From contig NC_090178.1 of assembly GCF_024679245.1 (NCBI RefSeq), positions 21,514,703-21,578,702 of the forward strand: 64,000 nucleotides of DNA, given 5' to 3'. Below, in pieces: positions 12,548-24,825 of this stretch. A model generated the notes under the pieces. That model did no database searches. It was not told where the DNA came from and worked only from the letters and a program-made list of their open reading frames with translations. The stretch is from Pseudorasbora parva. Taxonomy: Eukaryota; Chordata; Actinopteri; Cypriniformes; Gobionidae. The translations under genes were made by a program, and so were the position numbers. How positions within the stretch are numbered: position 1 is the first letter of the stretch; each line of letters starts with the position of its first letter.

Positions 12548-13720
12548 TTAAAGGGGTGATGAATCGAGAAATCAACTTTCCCTTGAGCTTTTGATATATA
12601 AAAGGTCATGGTAATATAAGAATATCCTGTACATTTTTGAACTGAAAACTTCATTGTTAGTCTAAGAAAAGCTTTTATAAACACCAGGCCCAGCAAACTG
12701 TCCCGTGCTTCATACTTACGTCATTGCGTGACGAAACACCGCCTTTACAGAACTTGTCTAATCTACAGTGGTGGAATGTAACAAAGTACAAATACTTTGT
12801 TACTTTATTTAAGTAAATTTTTCACGTATCTGTACTTTACTTAAGTAGAATCAATAGTGCATAGTTTTTACTTTTACTTTGTTACATTTTGCAGCAAATA
12901 TTTTACTTTCTACTCCACTACATTTCTACAACGTTTCGTTACATTTTTGTTACATTTTCTGATCAGTTTCAGGGCTGGAGATTAAGGCTTGTTCGGATAA
13001 TTAATGGATAAAAGGCTAATGTATGAACTGACGCTTGCGCTGTTGACAATCGCGCAGCCTATCGAGGAGAAATGGAAGCAAACCAACGCCGCTCATACAG
13101 AGAAACAGTAAATATTCAAAATGTGAAGGTTTTTATATTTTATAACATATAATACAGTTAAAAAACATGACACGACCAGAGTGCTGTTTTCCTGAATACC
13201 ATCACGACTGAAACTGTGACACTGATTTCATGACAGTTCCATAAACAATTAATTAAAATGAGTCACATACATTTTAAATGCAATATAAACTGCTTTTGTT
13301 CTATTACAGCAGCGAAAATATTTCCAAGATAAGATTTCCATATCAGAACCACAACGCATCTAACAGCAATAGTGTTATATGATCCAGCGTTTGAATGAAT
13401 CGGTTGAATCAAGGATTCAATGACCTGTTCGTAAACGACTGCCTCATTCACGACTGCCGAATCGACTCAGTGACTCACTCATTAAGACCTGCCGCCACCT
13501 ACTAGTAGTTTAGTTTCATGTTTAAACATTCTTTCCAACATTTCTTATTTGTATTAAAAATATATAGTTAAAACATCTCATAACATTATTTAAAGCAGTT
13601 GTAATTTGTCAGTGCAAGTTATTTAATTTATCAACCCTAGAGCGTTATTAATTGTTATACAAGTATATTTTTAATACTAAAAGTACATTTAAAATCAAGT
13701 ACTTTTTTACTTTTACTTAA

Positions 13721-14914
13721 AGGGGGGGTGAAATGCTGTTTCATGCATACTGATCTTTTTACACTGTTAAAGACTTGGAATCCCATACTAAACATAGACA
13801 AAGTTTCAAAAGTTAAGGTGGACGTTTGATGGGAGTATTTCTTTGTCAAAAATACTACTTCCGGTTAGTCATAAGTTTCGGCAAGTTTTTTGAGATCATG
13901 CGTCCCCTTTGACGTTAATGGGGGCGGAATTTCCTTGTATGGGCCTTACGGACAATTCTACCGGAAGCGCGTGAGAGAGAGAGAGGGAGAGAGCGAAAGT
14001 AACAGGCTACGCCCATCAAAGCGCTGGCTTGTAGGATGCTGGACAGGTGATGTGCACATAACAATGTCACCAAAAAAGTACGTTTTTGGTTGCCAGACCA
14101 AGACAGTCCTGCACAGATTCGCCAAAAACCCCGCGTTAAGGCAACAGTGGATGTAATTTGCTTTTCCGGATCAGCAACTGAGTTGCGCGAATGTTTATAT
14201 CTGTTCGCTGCATTTCGGTGCCGACTGTTTCATAAACAAGGCCCAGCTCGACGCCGGATTTTCCCAATCGCCTAATGCTGAAGGATGGAGCAGTCCCAAC
14301 GTTAGAAGGGTGAGTGAGACTGCTTCAAATGTCTGTGTTTTTTTTAGTCCGCTTACTGTCTACACAAACCACGCGTAAACACACAAACACACGTGCACAA
14401 CTGCACTTCCCACATGTACACCTTCAAAGACAAAAATACGACGATATAATTCAAGTATAAATATGTAAATAACACAAGCCGCTAAGCATATTATATAGTT
14501 AGTGTATAACTTGTACCACATAGAGACGTCCTGCTCTAGTCGTTTTTGCTGCTGCTCCTGTTCAACTGCAGCCTCTGGGTCTGATTCCGGATCAAAGATG
14601 TATGGCTGTATCTGATTAAAAGTCATATTTTTATTTTGAATAAAGTTTTTTTCCCGCTGTTAGGGATGACACAGCTTTACGACGCACTCGACTCAACACA
14701 ATAGCAGCGGCGTGCACACGCCATTATTTAGCTCCGCTCACACGACACGCCCCCACCCGCTCGGCTTTTTTCGGAAAGACTCGGAACAGCGCATCTTTCT
14801 TATATAATTATTAAAAAAATAAAGACTTTTCGGAGATATGCAGGATGCAATGCTACTCTATAGGTACTCAAGATTGACATGACACTGACTGAAACTGAGT
14901 GTTTCACCCCCCCT
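13721..14914. mobile_element. TTAA element with GGGGGGGTGAAA termini, nested in hAT
   Basis: TTAA at 13717-13720 and at 14915-14918 flanks exact inverted termini AGGGGGGGTGAAA and TTTCACCCCCCCT. Length is 1194 bp. Related copies lie at 18295-20030 (inverted), 29464-29915 (fragment) and 39655-40290 (fragment). It carries an exon-like coding piece on the minus strand at 14517-14626. No transposase is present, so it is non-autonomous. Its perfect ends and clean insertion into the hAT make it the youngest layer of this nest. Confidence 0.93.
14517..14626 (-). pseudogene. Exon-like acidic coding piece with splice donor (P2X7 C-terminal-like)
   Basis: On the minus strand an ATG at 14626 opens MTFNQIQPYIFDPESDPEAA followed by a glutamate- and glutamine-rich stretch and EQDVSMW, then G|GTACAAG, a plausible splice donor. 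A homologous piece at 18540-18649 keeps IQPYIYDPES and EAEQQQQRL and also ends at a GT donor. A third, frameshifted copy lies at 29591-29705. The QPYxFxPE start followed by an acidic run resembles fish proteins annotated as P2X7-like C-terminal-domain proteins; that is a recalled resemblance and not certain. The piece is a 5' exon remnant in a non-autonomous transposon, with no downstream exon seen. Confidence 0.55.
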
Positions 14915-15093
14915 TTAAGAAGGATTGTCGTTGTAGTACTTCTACTTTTACTTAAGTAAATATGGCTCTGGTTATTTGTACTTTTACTTAAGTACTGAGA
15001 TTCAGTACTTCCTCCACCACTGCTAATCTATAGTCTCTCCCACAGACTCATGGAGGGCTCATGCTAGCTGGTCAACAACAATAAACATGCTGA

Positions 15094-15318
15094 GGAAGAT
15101 TAAGATATTGCGCTATTCCTGGTTGTAGAAGAGCACAGTCACTGCATAAGCTTCCTTCGGATCCTAATATAAGGAATGAGTGGTTGAACTTTATTTTTAA
15201 TGAAGTTCCAGCTCACGTGGGGAAGACATGTTTACTTCATTTCACTGCCGGATCGTTTGTAAACAAATCTCCGGTCGATGCTGGATTTGGATCCCAGTGT
15301 TTCCAACATATAGACTAA
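15094..15318 (+). pseudogene. THAP zinc-finger domain remnant, all four ligands kept
   Basis: The frame is open from just after TGA at 15091 to TAA at 15316, about 74 codons, with no ATG. It shows CAIPGC (Cys codons at 15109 and 15124), then LHKLPSDPNIRNEWLNF, then CLLHF (Cys at 15229, His at 15238), then GSFVNK. This is the C-x4-C ... C-x2-H pattern of the THAP zinc finger, with the expected proline, tryptophan and phenylalanine positions. THAP domains bind DNA and are found in P-element and Kolobok transposases and in host THAP proteins. Related decayed copies lie at 52845-53100 and 30250-30400 on the minus strand. It is probably the first coding exon of a transposase; the stop after QHID and the absent start show it is dead. 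Confidence 0.8.
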
Positions 15319-15556
15319 TTTGTGTTGGTCCTCCACAGAATCAACACTGGCTGCCACATATTGATTCGTCATTCATAAATTTTTATGCTATTTCAAAGAC
15401 ACGCATATTCATTCAGCTGCATTTAATAATTATTCGTTACATTTCCTTAGCTCTCCCTCCACCTCGTGCGCGTCTGTTACTCACTCACTCACACTCTCTT
15501 TCTCTCTCTCACAAACACACACTCGCCACATTGCATTCGACCGTAAAGGCTGCAAC

Positions 15557-15983
15557 ATACTCCGCAAGAACAGAGCAGAACTTTTTTCTTGCGGGTATCC
15601 GAGAACTATTGTGTGAGTGGTCAGACATTTAAAGCGGGCATAGTGAATGCAGATGATCGGCACCTGCTTTTCTTGTGACGTATGGAATGTACTGGCAAGA
15701 ATCAACTTTGTTCTTGTTCTTGCCACCTCGAGAAAACAAACAAATTTCTTTGTTCTTGTAGAGTATGTTCCAAGCTTGAGCAGAACTTTTTTCTTGCAGG
15801 TGTCCGAGAACTATTGTGCGACTGGTCAGACATTTAATGTGGCCGTGGTTAATGTGGAGAAACGCAGATGATCAGCACCTGCTTTTCTGGTGAAGTATAG
15901 AATGTACTGCCAGAACGAACTATGTTCTTGTTCTTGCCACCTCGAGAAAACAAACTTATTTCTTTGTTCTTGCAGAGTATGTA
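15557..15983. mobile_element. Dimeric MITE: two tandem 205-bp units with inverted ends
   Basis: Unit one (15573-15777) and unit two (15778-about 15983) align along their length: GAGCAGAACTTTTTTCTTGC, GAGAACTATTGTG, TCAGACATTTAA, AGCACCTGCTTTTC, TTGCCACCTCGAGAAAACAA, TTTGTTCTTG. The outer ends are inverted copies, ACATACTCCGCAAGAAC at 15557 and GTTCTTGCAGAGTATGT ending at 15983, and a drifted copy of the same end sits at the unit junction. The structure fits a small element that duplicated in tandem. Confidence 0.75.
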
Positions 15984-18290
15984 ATATTCTATATTAATTA
16001 TGTAATGTATGTAATTCAATATTAATATTAAATTCTATACTAATTTGTCAACAACAAAAAATCGAACACTAGAATTCAAATGTTGTTTCAAATGCTATAT
16101 GGCCTCGAACTTTAATAATAAATTAGCCTTCTAAATTTTTAGGAATTGGAACCAAGCCACCACAGTCATCAAAGACAGAAACTACAGTTACCATGGCAAA
16201 TACTAACAAGAACTCTCAACTGACAACATTTTAAGATTTCTAAAGATTTGTTAACAGTGTTAATCAATAAGTACACATTTAATTATTCCGTTTAAACCTT
16301 TGTTGAAATTATGTCCGTTCGTAACCTAAATAATTACAAACCAAATCAGAATCAATCAAAGTGTAACAATTTATTAACAGTCAGGTAAATGTATAATGCC
16401 AATTACATAATCAATTCAGAGGTATACTCACATCAAATACTCTGAAGTAAAGAATGAAATGTATACCTGACTTATCAAGGTTACATAATGCTGCTTGGGT
16501 TAAAACTTCCAGCATTACGGGCTGACCTGAGTACAGTATCGAGCCCTGAACTCTTTGCAACATTTCCTTAAATACCCAGAACCAGATGCATACCCAGAAC
16601 CATTTGAAACTCTTTCAAATGTAAACACGAGTTCACAATAGGAATGAATGATTAATTTGCATTAATCAAGTCCTATAGACTTGAGAAGAAGAGAGGCCAA
16701 ATGGCTGAAAGCCACACCCACCATACACCAAGGAAAGATATCTTTAAACTCTTAAAACATTTATGATGTTCTAGTTTACTTCTGTGGTGTAGAGATATTT
16801 GTACCAGTCGCACTGAGACATTTCAAATGATATCAAACACATAATCGTGAGGATTGACATTGTAACAAAGAGATTTCTGGTGCATTTCAGGTGATCTCAA
16901 GTTTGGGGGAGCAGGAGTTTGGGGGAAGTTTCATGTGAAAGGAAAGGCATGTAGATTAGAGTCATTCATAGATGGTTCACTCAGTGTGATGTCGTCTCGG
17001 ACAGAAACGCTAACTGTATGAATGAGTTCAGATGCTACTTTCCTTTGCTTTCTCAGAGCGATTAGACATTTCAGCATCTACTAGGTTCTTCCAGCCTTAC
17101 AAACTGAGCAGCAAAAAGTAAATTTCATAGCATTTCTAGTAGAATGTCAGAAATGCTGACTTTTTAAAAAAATTGGTGAATAGGGACAGATGCTGCTGAG
17201 CTCCAAAAAGGATAAAAGCCACTATTAAAGCAACATGATATGTTTGCTGTTTCCAAAAAAACATATATACGGAACATTCTGAAGTAATCCAACTTTTTTT
17301 TGTGAGGAACAGAGCAAAATGTATTGCATGAGCATTAGGATTTTGGAGAGCAGAAAGAACTTGTCTAATACATGCTAGTAAATGAGTTTAATTTTCGGGG
17401 GAATTATCCTTAAAAAAGGGGTGTTGCAGTTCCGTTTGACTTTAACATCCCATTTCATATAAATATGGAAGTGAATTAAATTCATTTGATATAAAAATAA
17501 AAGCAACTTCAACTGTCTTGATGGTTTGATATGATTTTGCTAGGTAGATGCATAAACCACAGTCATATTCACAGACAAACACACTCTCAGCGATTGTGGT
17601 AAACAGCTGATAAATAATGCAACAATCGGGCTTAATTAGAGGCTGCTGATGAGTCATAAATTCTCATTTGAATATTCGGTCCCAGTGAAGTCTCGTTACT
17701 AAAACGAGCCGGCCCTAATCATTAATTATTCGCTGTCTGCCCTGTCTCTAGTGATTGCTGGGGAAGAAAGCTTGTTTGCTTTTTAACACAACAAGAGCTC
17801 AGGCAGGGATAAAGCGATCAAAAGAGATGAAACAGACATAATGTGTGTGTGTGTGTGTCAGATTGCAAATGCACAGGCCTGTGCATTGTGGGACATTTTA
17901 GGCTAATAACACTGTTCATGATTAATGTGTTCACACATGGGTGCGCACGCATGTGCAAATGTGCGAATGTTCTCTTGAGCACAGTGTGCAAAACCCTCAT
18001 AAGTCATGTTCAGAGATCAGAATAATGTGTCCTGTCATAAGGTCATATGAACGAGGTTAACAGTGTGTGTGGTAACCTTTTCACACACTCTCAGCAGACT
18101 TGAGATGGGCCATTAGCTCTTTTCGGGGACAGTTTCTCATACACAAAATGTTCTGGCTGGGCTGGGAACACAAGCCTGCTTTAGATCCTTACCAAAGCGA
18201 GAATGAAACCTACAGTAGGATGCGGTGTCAGGCTTACAAGTCCAAGAGTTGGATGGCTTAACTAAACTGGAATTCTGGCTGAACAGTCTT
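15984..18290. other. No gene; one ordered-looking AT-rich island
   Basis: Mostly AT-rich unique sequence. The stretch 17640-17835 (CTAATCATTAATTATTCGC and neighbours) is non-repetitive and rich in homeodomain-type ATTA words, so could be a conserved regulatory element, but no comparison was possible. A short GT run lies at 17840-17858. Confidence 0.35.
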
Positions 18291-18539
18291 TTAAAGGGTA
18301 TATAACACACAGAGTTTCTGCCAGTCTCATTTTAATCTTGAGTACCTGTAGTGTAGTACTACATCTTTCAAATCTCTGAAGAGTCTTTAGTATTTATAAA
18401 AGCCGATTCTTTCTGAAAACAGTCAAGCTCATGGAGGTGTGCTGTGGATGGGGCCAAAGAGTCACGAGCACACACAACTTACAACTTTTGATTCACTTTA
18501 CGTACATGTTGTTTACAAGATTTGGGAGGCTGAACAAGG

Positions 18540-18649
18540 TAATCTTTCAGATTCAGCCATACATATATGATCCAGAATCAGGTCTAGAGGCTGAAATTGA
18601 AGCAGAGCAGCAGCAACAACGACTAAAGTTACAATACGGCATCTCTTTG
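18540..18649 (+). pseudogene. Exon remnant, same acidic coding piece as 14517-14626
   Basis: The + frame reads IQPYIYDPESGLEAEIEAE, then QQQQRLKLQYGISL, and reaches CTTTG|GTAACA, a donor-like site at 18650. It aligns residue by residue with the minus-strand piece at 14517-14626, including position of the donor. The start codon is gone. No further exon of the carried gene can be seen before the transposon end. Confidence 0.55.
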
Positions 18650-18790
18650 GTAACATATACTGTCTGTAACTGTATATATTTGCTAGCAGCTTGTCTAAAT
18701 TACTAATTTCTACTTTCATTATGTTGTCGTAACGTTTAAAAAAGGTGTACAAGTAGGAAGTGCACATGGCATGCTCCACTGATAAATTAA

Positions 18791-19388
18791 AGGGTTTGTT
18801 CACCCAAAAATGAACATTCTGTCATTAATTACTCACCCTAATGTCGTTCGTCACCCGTAAGACCTCCGTTCATCTCCGGAACACAAATGAAGATATTTTT
18901 GTTGAAATCCGATGGCTCAGAAAGCCTTTCATTGACACCATTGTCATTTCCTCTCTCAAGACCCATAAAAGACACTAAAGACGTCGCTACAACGTCCATC
19001 TCACTACAGTGATTCTACAATCATTTTATAAAGTGACGAGCATAGTTTTTGTACGCAAAAAAAACAAAAAAACGGCTTGTATAATCATGGGCCGATTTCA
19101 AAACAAAGTTTCGAACGTTATGAATCAGCGTATTGATTCAGGATTCGGATCGCGTGTCAAACTGCTGAAATCACGTGACTTTGGTGATCCGAATCATAAA
19201 TCAATACACTGATTCATGACGTTCGAAACTTTGTTTTGAAATCGGCCCATCACTAGATAAGTCGTTATTTAGTTGTTGTTTTTTCGCACAAAAACTATTC
19301 TCGTAAAAATTATTGTAGAGCCAATGGATGAACAACATTAGGGTAAGTAATTATTGACAGAATTACATTTTTTGGGTGAACTAACCTT
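18791..19388. mobile_element. TTAA MITE with internal palindrome
   Basis: TTAA at 18787-18790 and 19389-19392 flanks AGGGTTTGTTCACCCAAAAA and its inverted partner TTTTTTGGGTGAACTAACCTT. Inside, about 19087-19150 and 19190-19254 are long inverted copies (CGATTTCAAAACAAAGTTTC, ACGTTATGAATCAG) around a short loop, so the centre can fold into a strong hairpin. Length 598 bp. The family, with ATTACTCACCCTAATGTCG near its left end, is very common in cyprinid genomes. Confidence 0.92.
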
Positions 19389-20441
19389 TTAACTATACGG
19401 GATCATGTTGTTTAATTGATGTGCACTTGCGTGCACTTAAGCCAACAACACACAGACAGACATTTGAAGCGGTTTTATTCACCAACCGCGGTTACAACGA
19501 ATGACCGTGACCCTTTATCCTTGAGACCGCTCCATCTTTCAGCATTAGTCGATCTGCAGATCCGGAGTTGAACTGGGCCTTGTCTATAAAACAATCATCA
19601 CTGAAATGCAGGGAACAAACTGAACAGTGTTGTCTAAACACACTTCTTTGGTGACATTGTTGATTTTGTGAAGTCCTGTGACCTGTGCAGTGCAGCCGAC
19701 GACTTTACTAAAGTTGAGCAAATTGAGTTATTGGAAGCGCTGCTTTCTTTCTCTCTCGCTCTGGTCGAAGTGTGTGTGCGTCCTTTCCGAGAGAAGTGCC
19801 TCTGTACAAGGAAATTCTACCCTTGTTGACATCACACAGACCCATGCTCAAAAAACTTGCTGAAACTTTTGAGAAACCAGAAGGAGATTTCTGTATTTTT
19901 GATACATAAATCCTCCATCAAATGGCCAACTTATTTTTTGAAACTTTGTCCATGTTTAGCATGGGAATCCAAGTCTTTAGTGTAAGTGTAAAAAAAACTC
20001 AGTATGCGTGAAATAGCTTTACTCCCCCCTTTAACAGTGTGAAACTGACTTTATCCTTCCCCGTCTGCTGTCTTTTGCTTCTCGGCTCATGTATCACCAA
20101 AAAAGGGTGGTAGTGTGAAGGGCTTGTTATTCTTGTTTAGAGATTCTTTAGCCAATCAATGTTGCAAGAAGATAATTTTCATAATTTTATTTACTTTTTT
20201 GTTGTTGTAATTTGTCCAAATACACGGCTGTTATTACTGTCGATGGAGAAAAATGTGTTTTTTATTGTATAATGCTTTAGTTATGGATTCTTCCATGATA
20301 CAAATAATTATTATCCATCTCCAAGTTTGGTATTTCAATTTAGTTCAATCTAGTCACGCTTGTTTTTTTGTTTTTTTTACCACATCAACACCTCAACTAT
20401 TAATAATAACACTTACTATTCTATATAGCTGTTTAAAAAAA

Positions 20442-20442
<1 letters not shown>

Positions 20443-20509
<67 letters not shown>
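20443..20509. repeat. Microsatellite (TA)n plus poly-T
   Basis: About 26 uninterrupted TA units followed by about 15 T. Confidence 0.95.
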
Positions 20510-21081
20510 GTGGGAGTTACATGAGAGTTTTTAGCTAATTGTTATCGATTCTGCATTCCGGATGTAGGTGGAGAGATCGTTCCACCAGCAAGGAACAGTG
20601 AATCAAAATTTTCTCCGTTTTGCCTCCTTTTAATGGTACCACGAGCCTTCGCTACTTATCAGAGCTGGTGTAGACTCGTAGGAGCGAGCGTATATGCAGG
20701 TGTTGAGCTTGTGGTGGATATGTAAGCAAGCATCAACGCCTTGAACTTGATGCGTTGAACTATCCCTTCAACTGGGCAACTGGCCAAAATAAGCTGCAAT
20801 GTGAACCAGACTTTATGCTGATAGTCAAAAGTTTAGTTAGGCGAGACGGTCTCAGGTGTTGTTCTATTATTGCTGAATAGGCTTTTCCATTATTTTACTT
20901 AGATGTCTGTCTGGAAGTGCTTTGAGCAGAGTGTGTTTGTGTGTACATACAAATATGTCTGAGAGGAGGGCATAAGACAGGCTCTGTCTGTCTTGGTTTG
21001 TGTACTAATAAACAGCGCTGGCTCTAATGAATCATTAATGTTCTGTTTACCAAGCTTAATGAACCACCGTTGATGAGGGCC

Positions 21082-21114
<33 letters not shown>

Positions 21115-21121
21115 GTGTGTG
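21082..21121. repeat. Microsatellite (GT)n
   Basis: About 20 GT units with one GC interruption. Confidence 0.95.
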
Positions 21122-21655
21122 TGCATGTGTGTCTCTAAGAGCGAATGTGTGTAGCTGGCTGCTCATTGTATGCAGATGAAGGTTCTGGAACAAGGGGGCT
21201 AGTGAAAGAATGCATTTGTTATAGTTTTTTTTTAAACATTATTTTCCTTATATTGTGAATGAGGGAGCGAGCTATAAATATTGTTTTTCAGTGTTTTTGT
21301 CTAATCTGTTAATATAATGACCTGTATTTGTCTGTGCTTTTGTGTCTGTGTGTTTGTGTGAAAATCCCCCATCGATTGTTGTTAGCTTTGTGTGTATTCC
21401 TTTGGCTCTAGTTTGCTCTAATCTTTCTGTCAATGGTGCCCTTTGTCATCCAATAACTGACTGGTTGTCATGGAAACCCATTTGTCTTCACATAGACCTG
21501 TCAGTCATTCAAAGAGTTCTAATGAGTTGTTTTGCCTTTGATGTGAATGCTGAGAAGATCAGCTCCAGAAATACAGCGCAGTGTTGGGTTTTCTCCAACT
21601 TACAGCATCAGAAGGAACATATCTTCCCTATTGGCTCCTCATTCGGCTTGCAGAA

Positions 21656-21963
21656 AAATAAAGGGATGGTTCGACCAAAATTGAAATTTCTGTCATTAAT
21701 TACTCACCCTAATGTTTTTCCAAACCTGTAAGACCTTCATTCATCTTTGGAACACAAATGAAGATCTTTTGATGAAATCTGAGAACTTTCTGTCCGCCCA
21801 TTGGCATCTATGCAACTACTACTTTGACCTTCAAAAGGAATCCCTATGAATTTAGGGTTAGTTCAAATTTTCCGGAAGAGACTTCCGGAATATAAACCCG
21901 CTTTATATAGTCTCTTTAAACTAATTAATGAAAGAATTACATATTTTTGGTGTACTATATCTT
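21656..21963. mobile_element. TTAA-type MITE, older copy
   Basis: The left end AAAGGGATGGTTCGACCAAA is followed by TGTCATTAATTACTCACCCT, and the right end ATATTTTTGGTGTACTATAT precedes TTAA at about 21960. This is the same broad family as 18791-19388 but shorter and more diverged; the left TTAA is mutated. Between the two ends lie ACACAAATGAAGATCTTTTG and other family words. Confidence 0.75.
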
Positions 21964-22876
21964 TAACAACATTCACTTTTAGCTGAACTTGAGATCATTA
22001 ACCAAATTATTCCTGCAAATTCACGTATCAAAAGGTGTGTGGCATGTAGGCTAATATTGCCCATTACCGTTTCTGCTTTGCAGGATGATTTGTATGCAAA
22101 GTATTTTTGATGAGCTATTAAGATGCAATTTGACTGCCATAAAAAACACTGCCATACTGGCTAATGCCGCCTTTAAGTCCTCCTGGGAAGTCCATGCTTC
22201 TGAGCTTGAAATATATAATATGATATGAAATAAAAAGTGGTTTTGTTTGGAAAAGCATGGGCATGTTTGGACCATTTCATCTTTTTCACTTAAGACAGTA
22301 GGACATATTTAGTACTAATAACAAAATAAACAAAATGGAGATGAAAGAATGTGCATTAGGTGTGTAATTGATGCTGTTTCTGTATTTTATCATATTTGTG
22401 CTGGAAATGTAGTTTTGTCTCATAGGCCTGTCACTTGCTAAATGAGTTGTTTATTCCTGCAAGCTTATAACAAGTTTTCACAGTGGTGCACAAAATGCAA
22501 AATAAATAAACTGTACTGTCAAAATTCACATTAAAAGGAAAAATCAGTGATTTTTTTTTTGCAAGCTTATCACAATTCATTATCAATAGTATGCAAACGG
22601 ATTCGATTTTACTTTCAAAATTCGCATTAAAGGGCAAACTTTTTGCTAGTTAAAAAGGGTTTGCAGACACACTCACACAAAATGAGCAGTATTTTTAACT
22701 TTACTTAAAATCGTATACAGTCATATGAAATAACGCTGGGGGGGGGGGGGGGGTCAACAAGCTTCCAATGTTACTTTTAAAATAATAAAATAAGCTTAAA
22801 CATCTTAAGGTGATGATACATGGGGCAACTTTTGGCAAGCAATATTCAAATATTTGGCAAGCTGCTGCTGTGTTTC
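21964..22876. other. No gene; poly-G run
   Basis: Unique AT-rich sequence with a G run of about 16 at 22738-22753. At 22806-22845 a piece AAGGTGATGATACATGGGGC resembles sequence at 26505-26530 and seems to be part of a repeat family also present in the arms of the next element. Confidence 0.45.
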
Positions 22877-23329
22877 CTCAGTCCTCAACCTTTTTGACTC
22901 CAGGGCCCCCCCTTAAGGGGATGATATTACACGGGACAACTTTTTGAGCAATGATGCTGAGCAATGATGCTGAGCAATGTTGCCATCAATAGGCAATGAG
23001 GTGAGACACAGGGCCAACGACCACCAAGTACCCAGATAGAAATACTATTATTCTTTAATAGCCTCTTTAATACTATTCTTTAATACTATTATTCTTTAAG
23101 AAAACTATTATTCTTCATTATTTTTTTCCACAACAGCTACATCGCCTTGTGTTGTCACTAAAGATATGCATATTTACATATATGAATAACTACGTGAAGC
23201 CTATTGTATGTTTTATACAGTGAAAATAGCACTTTTGTCCAAAATTACAGATTTGCAGCAAGCTGGCTGCAGTGAATGTGTATATGATCAATGAATGGGA
23301 CACTACATTTTATTCAAAAATGTAAAAAA

Positions 23330-24805
<1,476 letters not shown>

Positions 24806-24825
24806 ATATATATATATATATATAT

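Larger units (their letters stand above)
12766..15022. mobile_element. hAT element with exact 8-bp target duplication
   Basis: The termini are CAGTGGTGGAATGTAAC and TACTTCCTCCACCACTG, an inverted repeat of at least ten bases. Both ends are flanked by the identical eight bases CTAATCTA (12758-12765 and 15023-15030), the target duplication length of hAT transposons. The terminal regions repeat AAGTAC and CTTAAGTA words, as usual in this family. With the nested insertion removed the element is about 1.06 kb and non-coding. It interrupts the THAP-bearing element just before its coding part. Confidence 0.92.
12552..15318 (+). mobile_element. THAP-bearing TTAA element (Kolobok-like), split by nested insertions
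   Basis: The left terminus AGGGGTGATGAATCGAG follows TTAA at 12548-12551. Sequence from 12552 to 12765 matches the reverse complement of the related copies ending at 30643 and 53369 (CAACTTTCCCTTGAGC, GCTTTTATAAACACCAGG, ACGAAACACCGCC). After the hAT insertion the match resumes at 15023 and leads into a THAP domain at 15094-15318. The right terminus was not found. Kolobok transposons are known for TTAA target sites and a THAP zinc finger, which is the basis for the superfamily guess. The DNA strand that encodes the THAP is +. Confidence 0.7.
18295..20030. mobile_element. TTAA element, related to 13721-14914, split by a MITE
   Basis: TTAA at 18291-18294 and 20031-20034 flanks it. The left end AGGGTATATAACACACAGAG leads into ATCTTGAGTACCTGTAG, matching the right end of 13721-14914 in reverse, and the right end (GTAAAAAAAACTCAGTATGC, TTTACTCCCCCCT) matches its left end in reverse. 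Length is 1736 bp including a 598-bp nested MITE plus duplicated TTAA. It carries an exon remnant at 18540-18649 on +. Ends are more diverged than in the 13.7 kb copy, so it is older. Confidence 0.88.
20035..21655. other. No gene; microsatellites only
   Basis: Contains a (TA)n tract at 20443-20495 followed by a T run to 20509, and a (GT)n tract at 21082-21121. Elsewhere I see unique AT-rich sequence with no splice-bounded coding frame. Confidence 0.45.

Noticed and set aside
15228..15632. 134-codon frame starting MFTSFHCRIVCKQ as a gene
   Set aside because: It is the wrong frame over the THAP remnant; the frame with C-x4-C and C-x2-H is shifted by one base.
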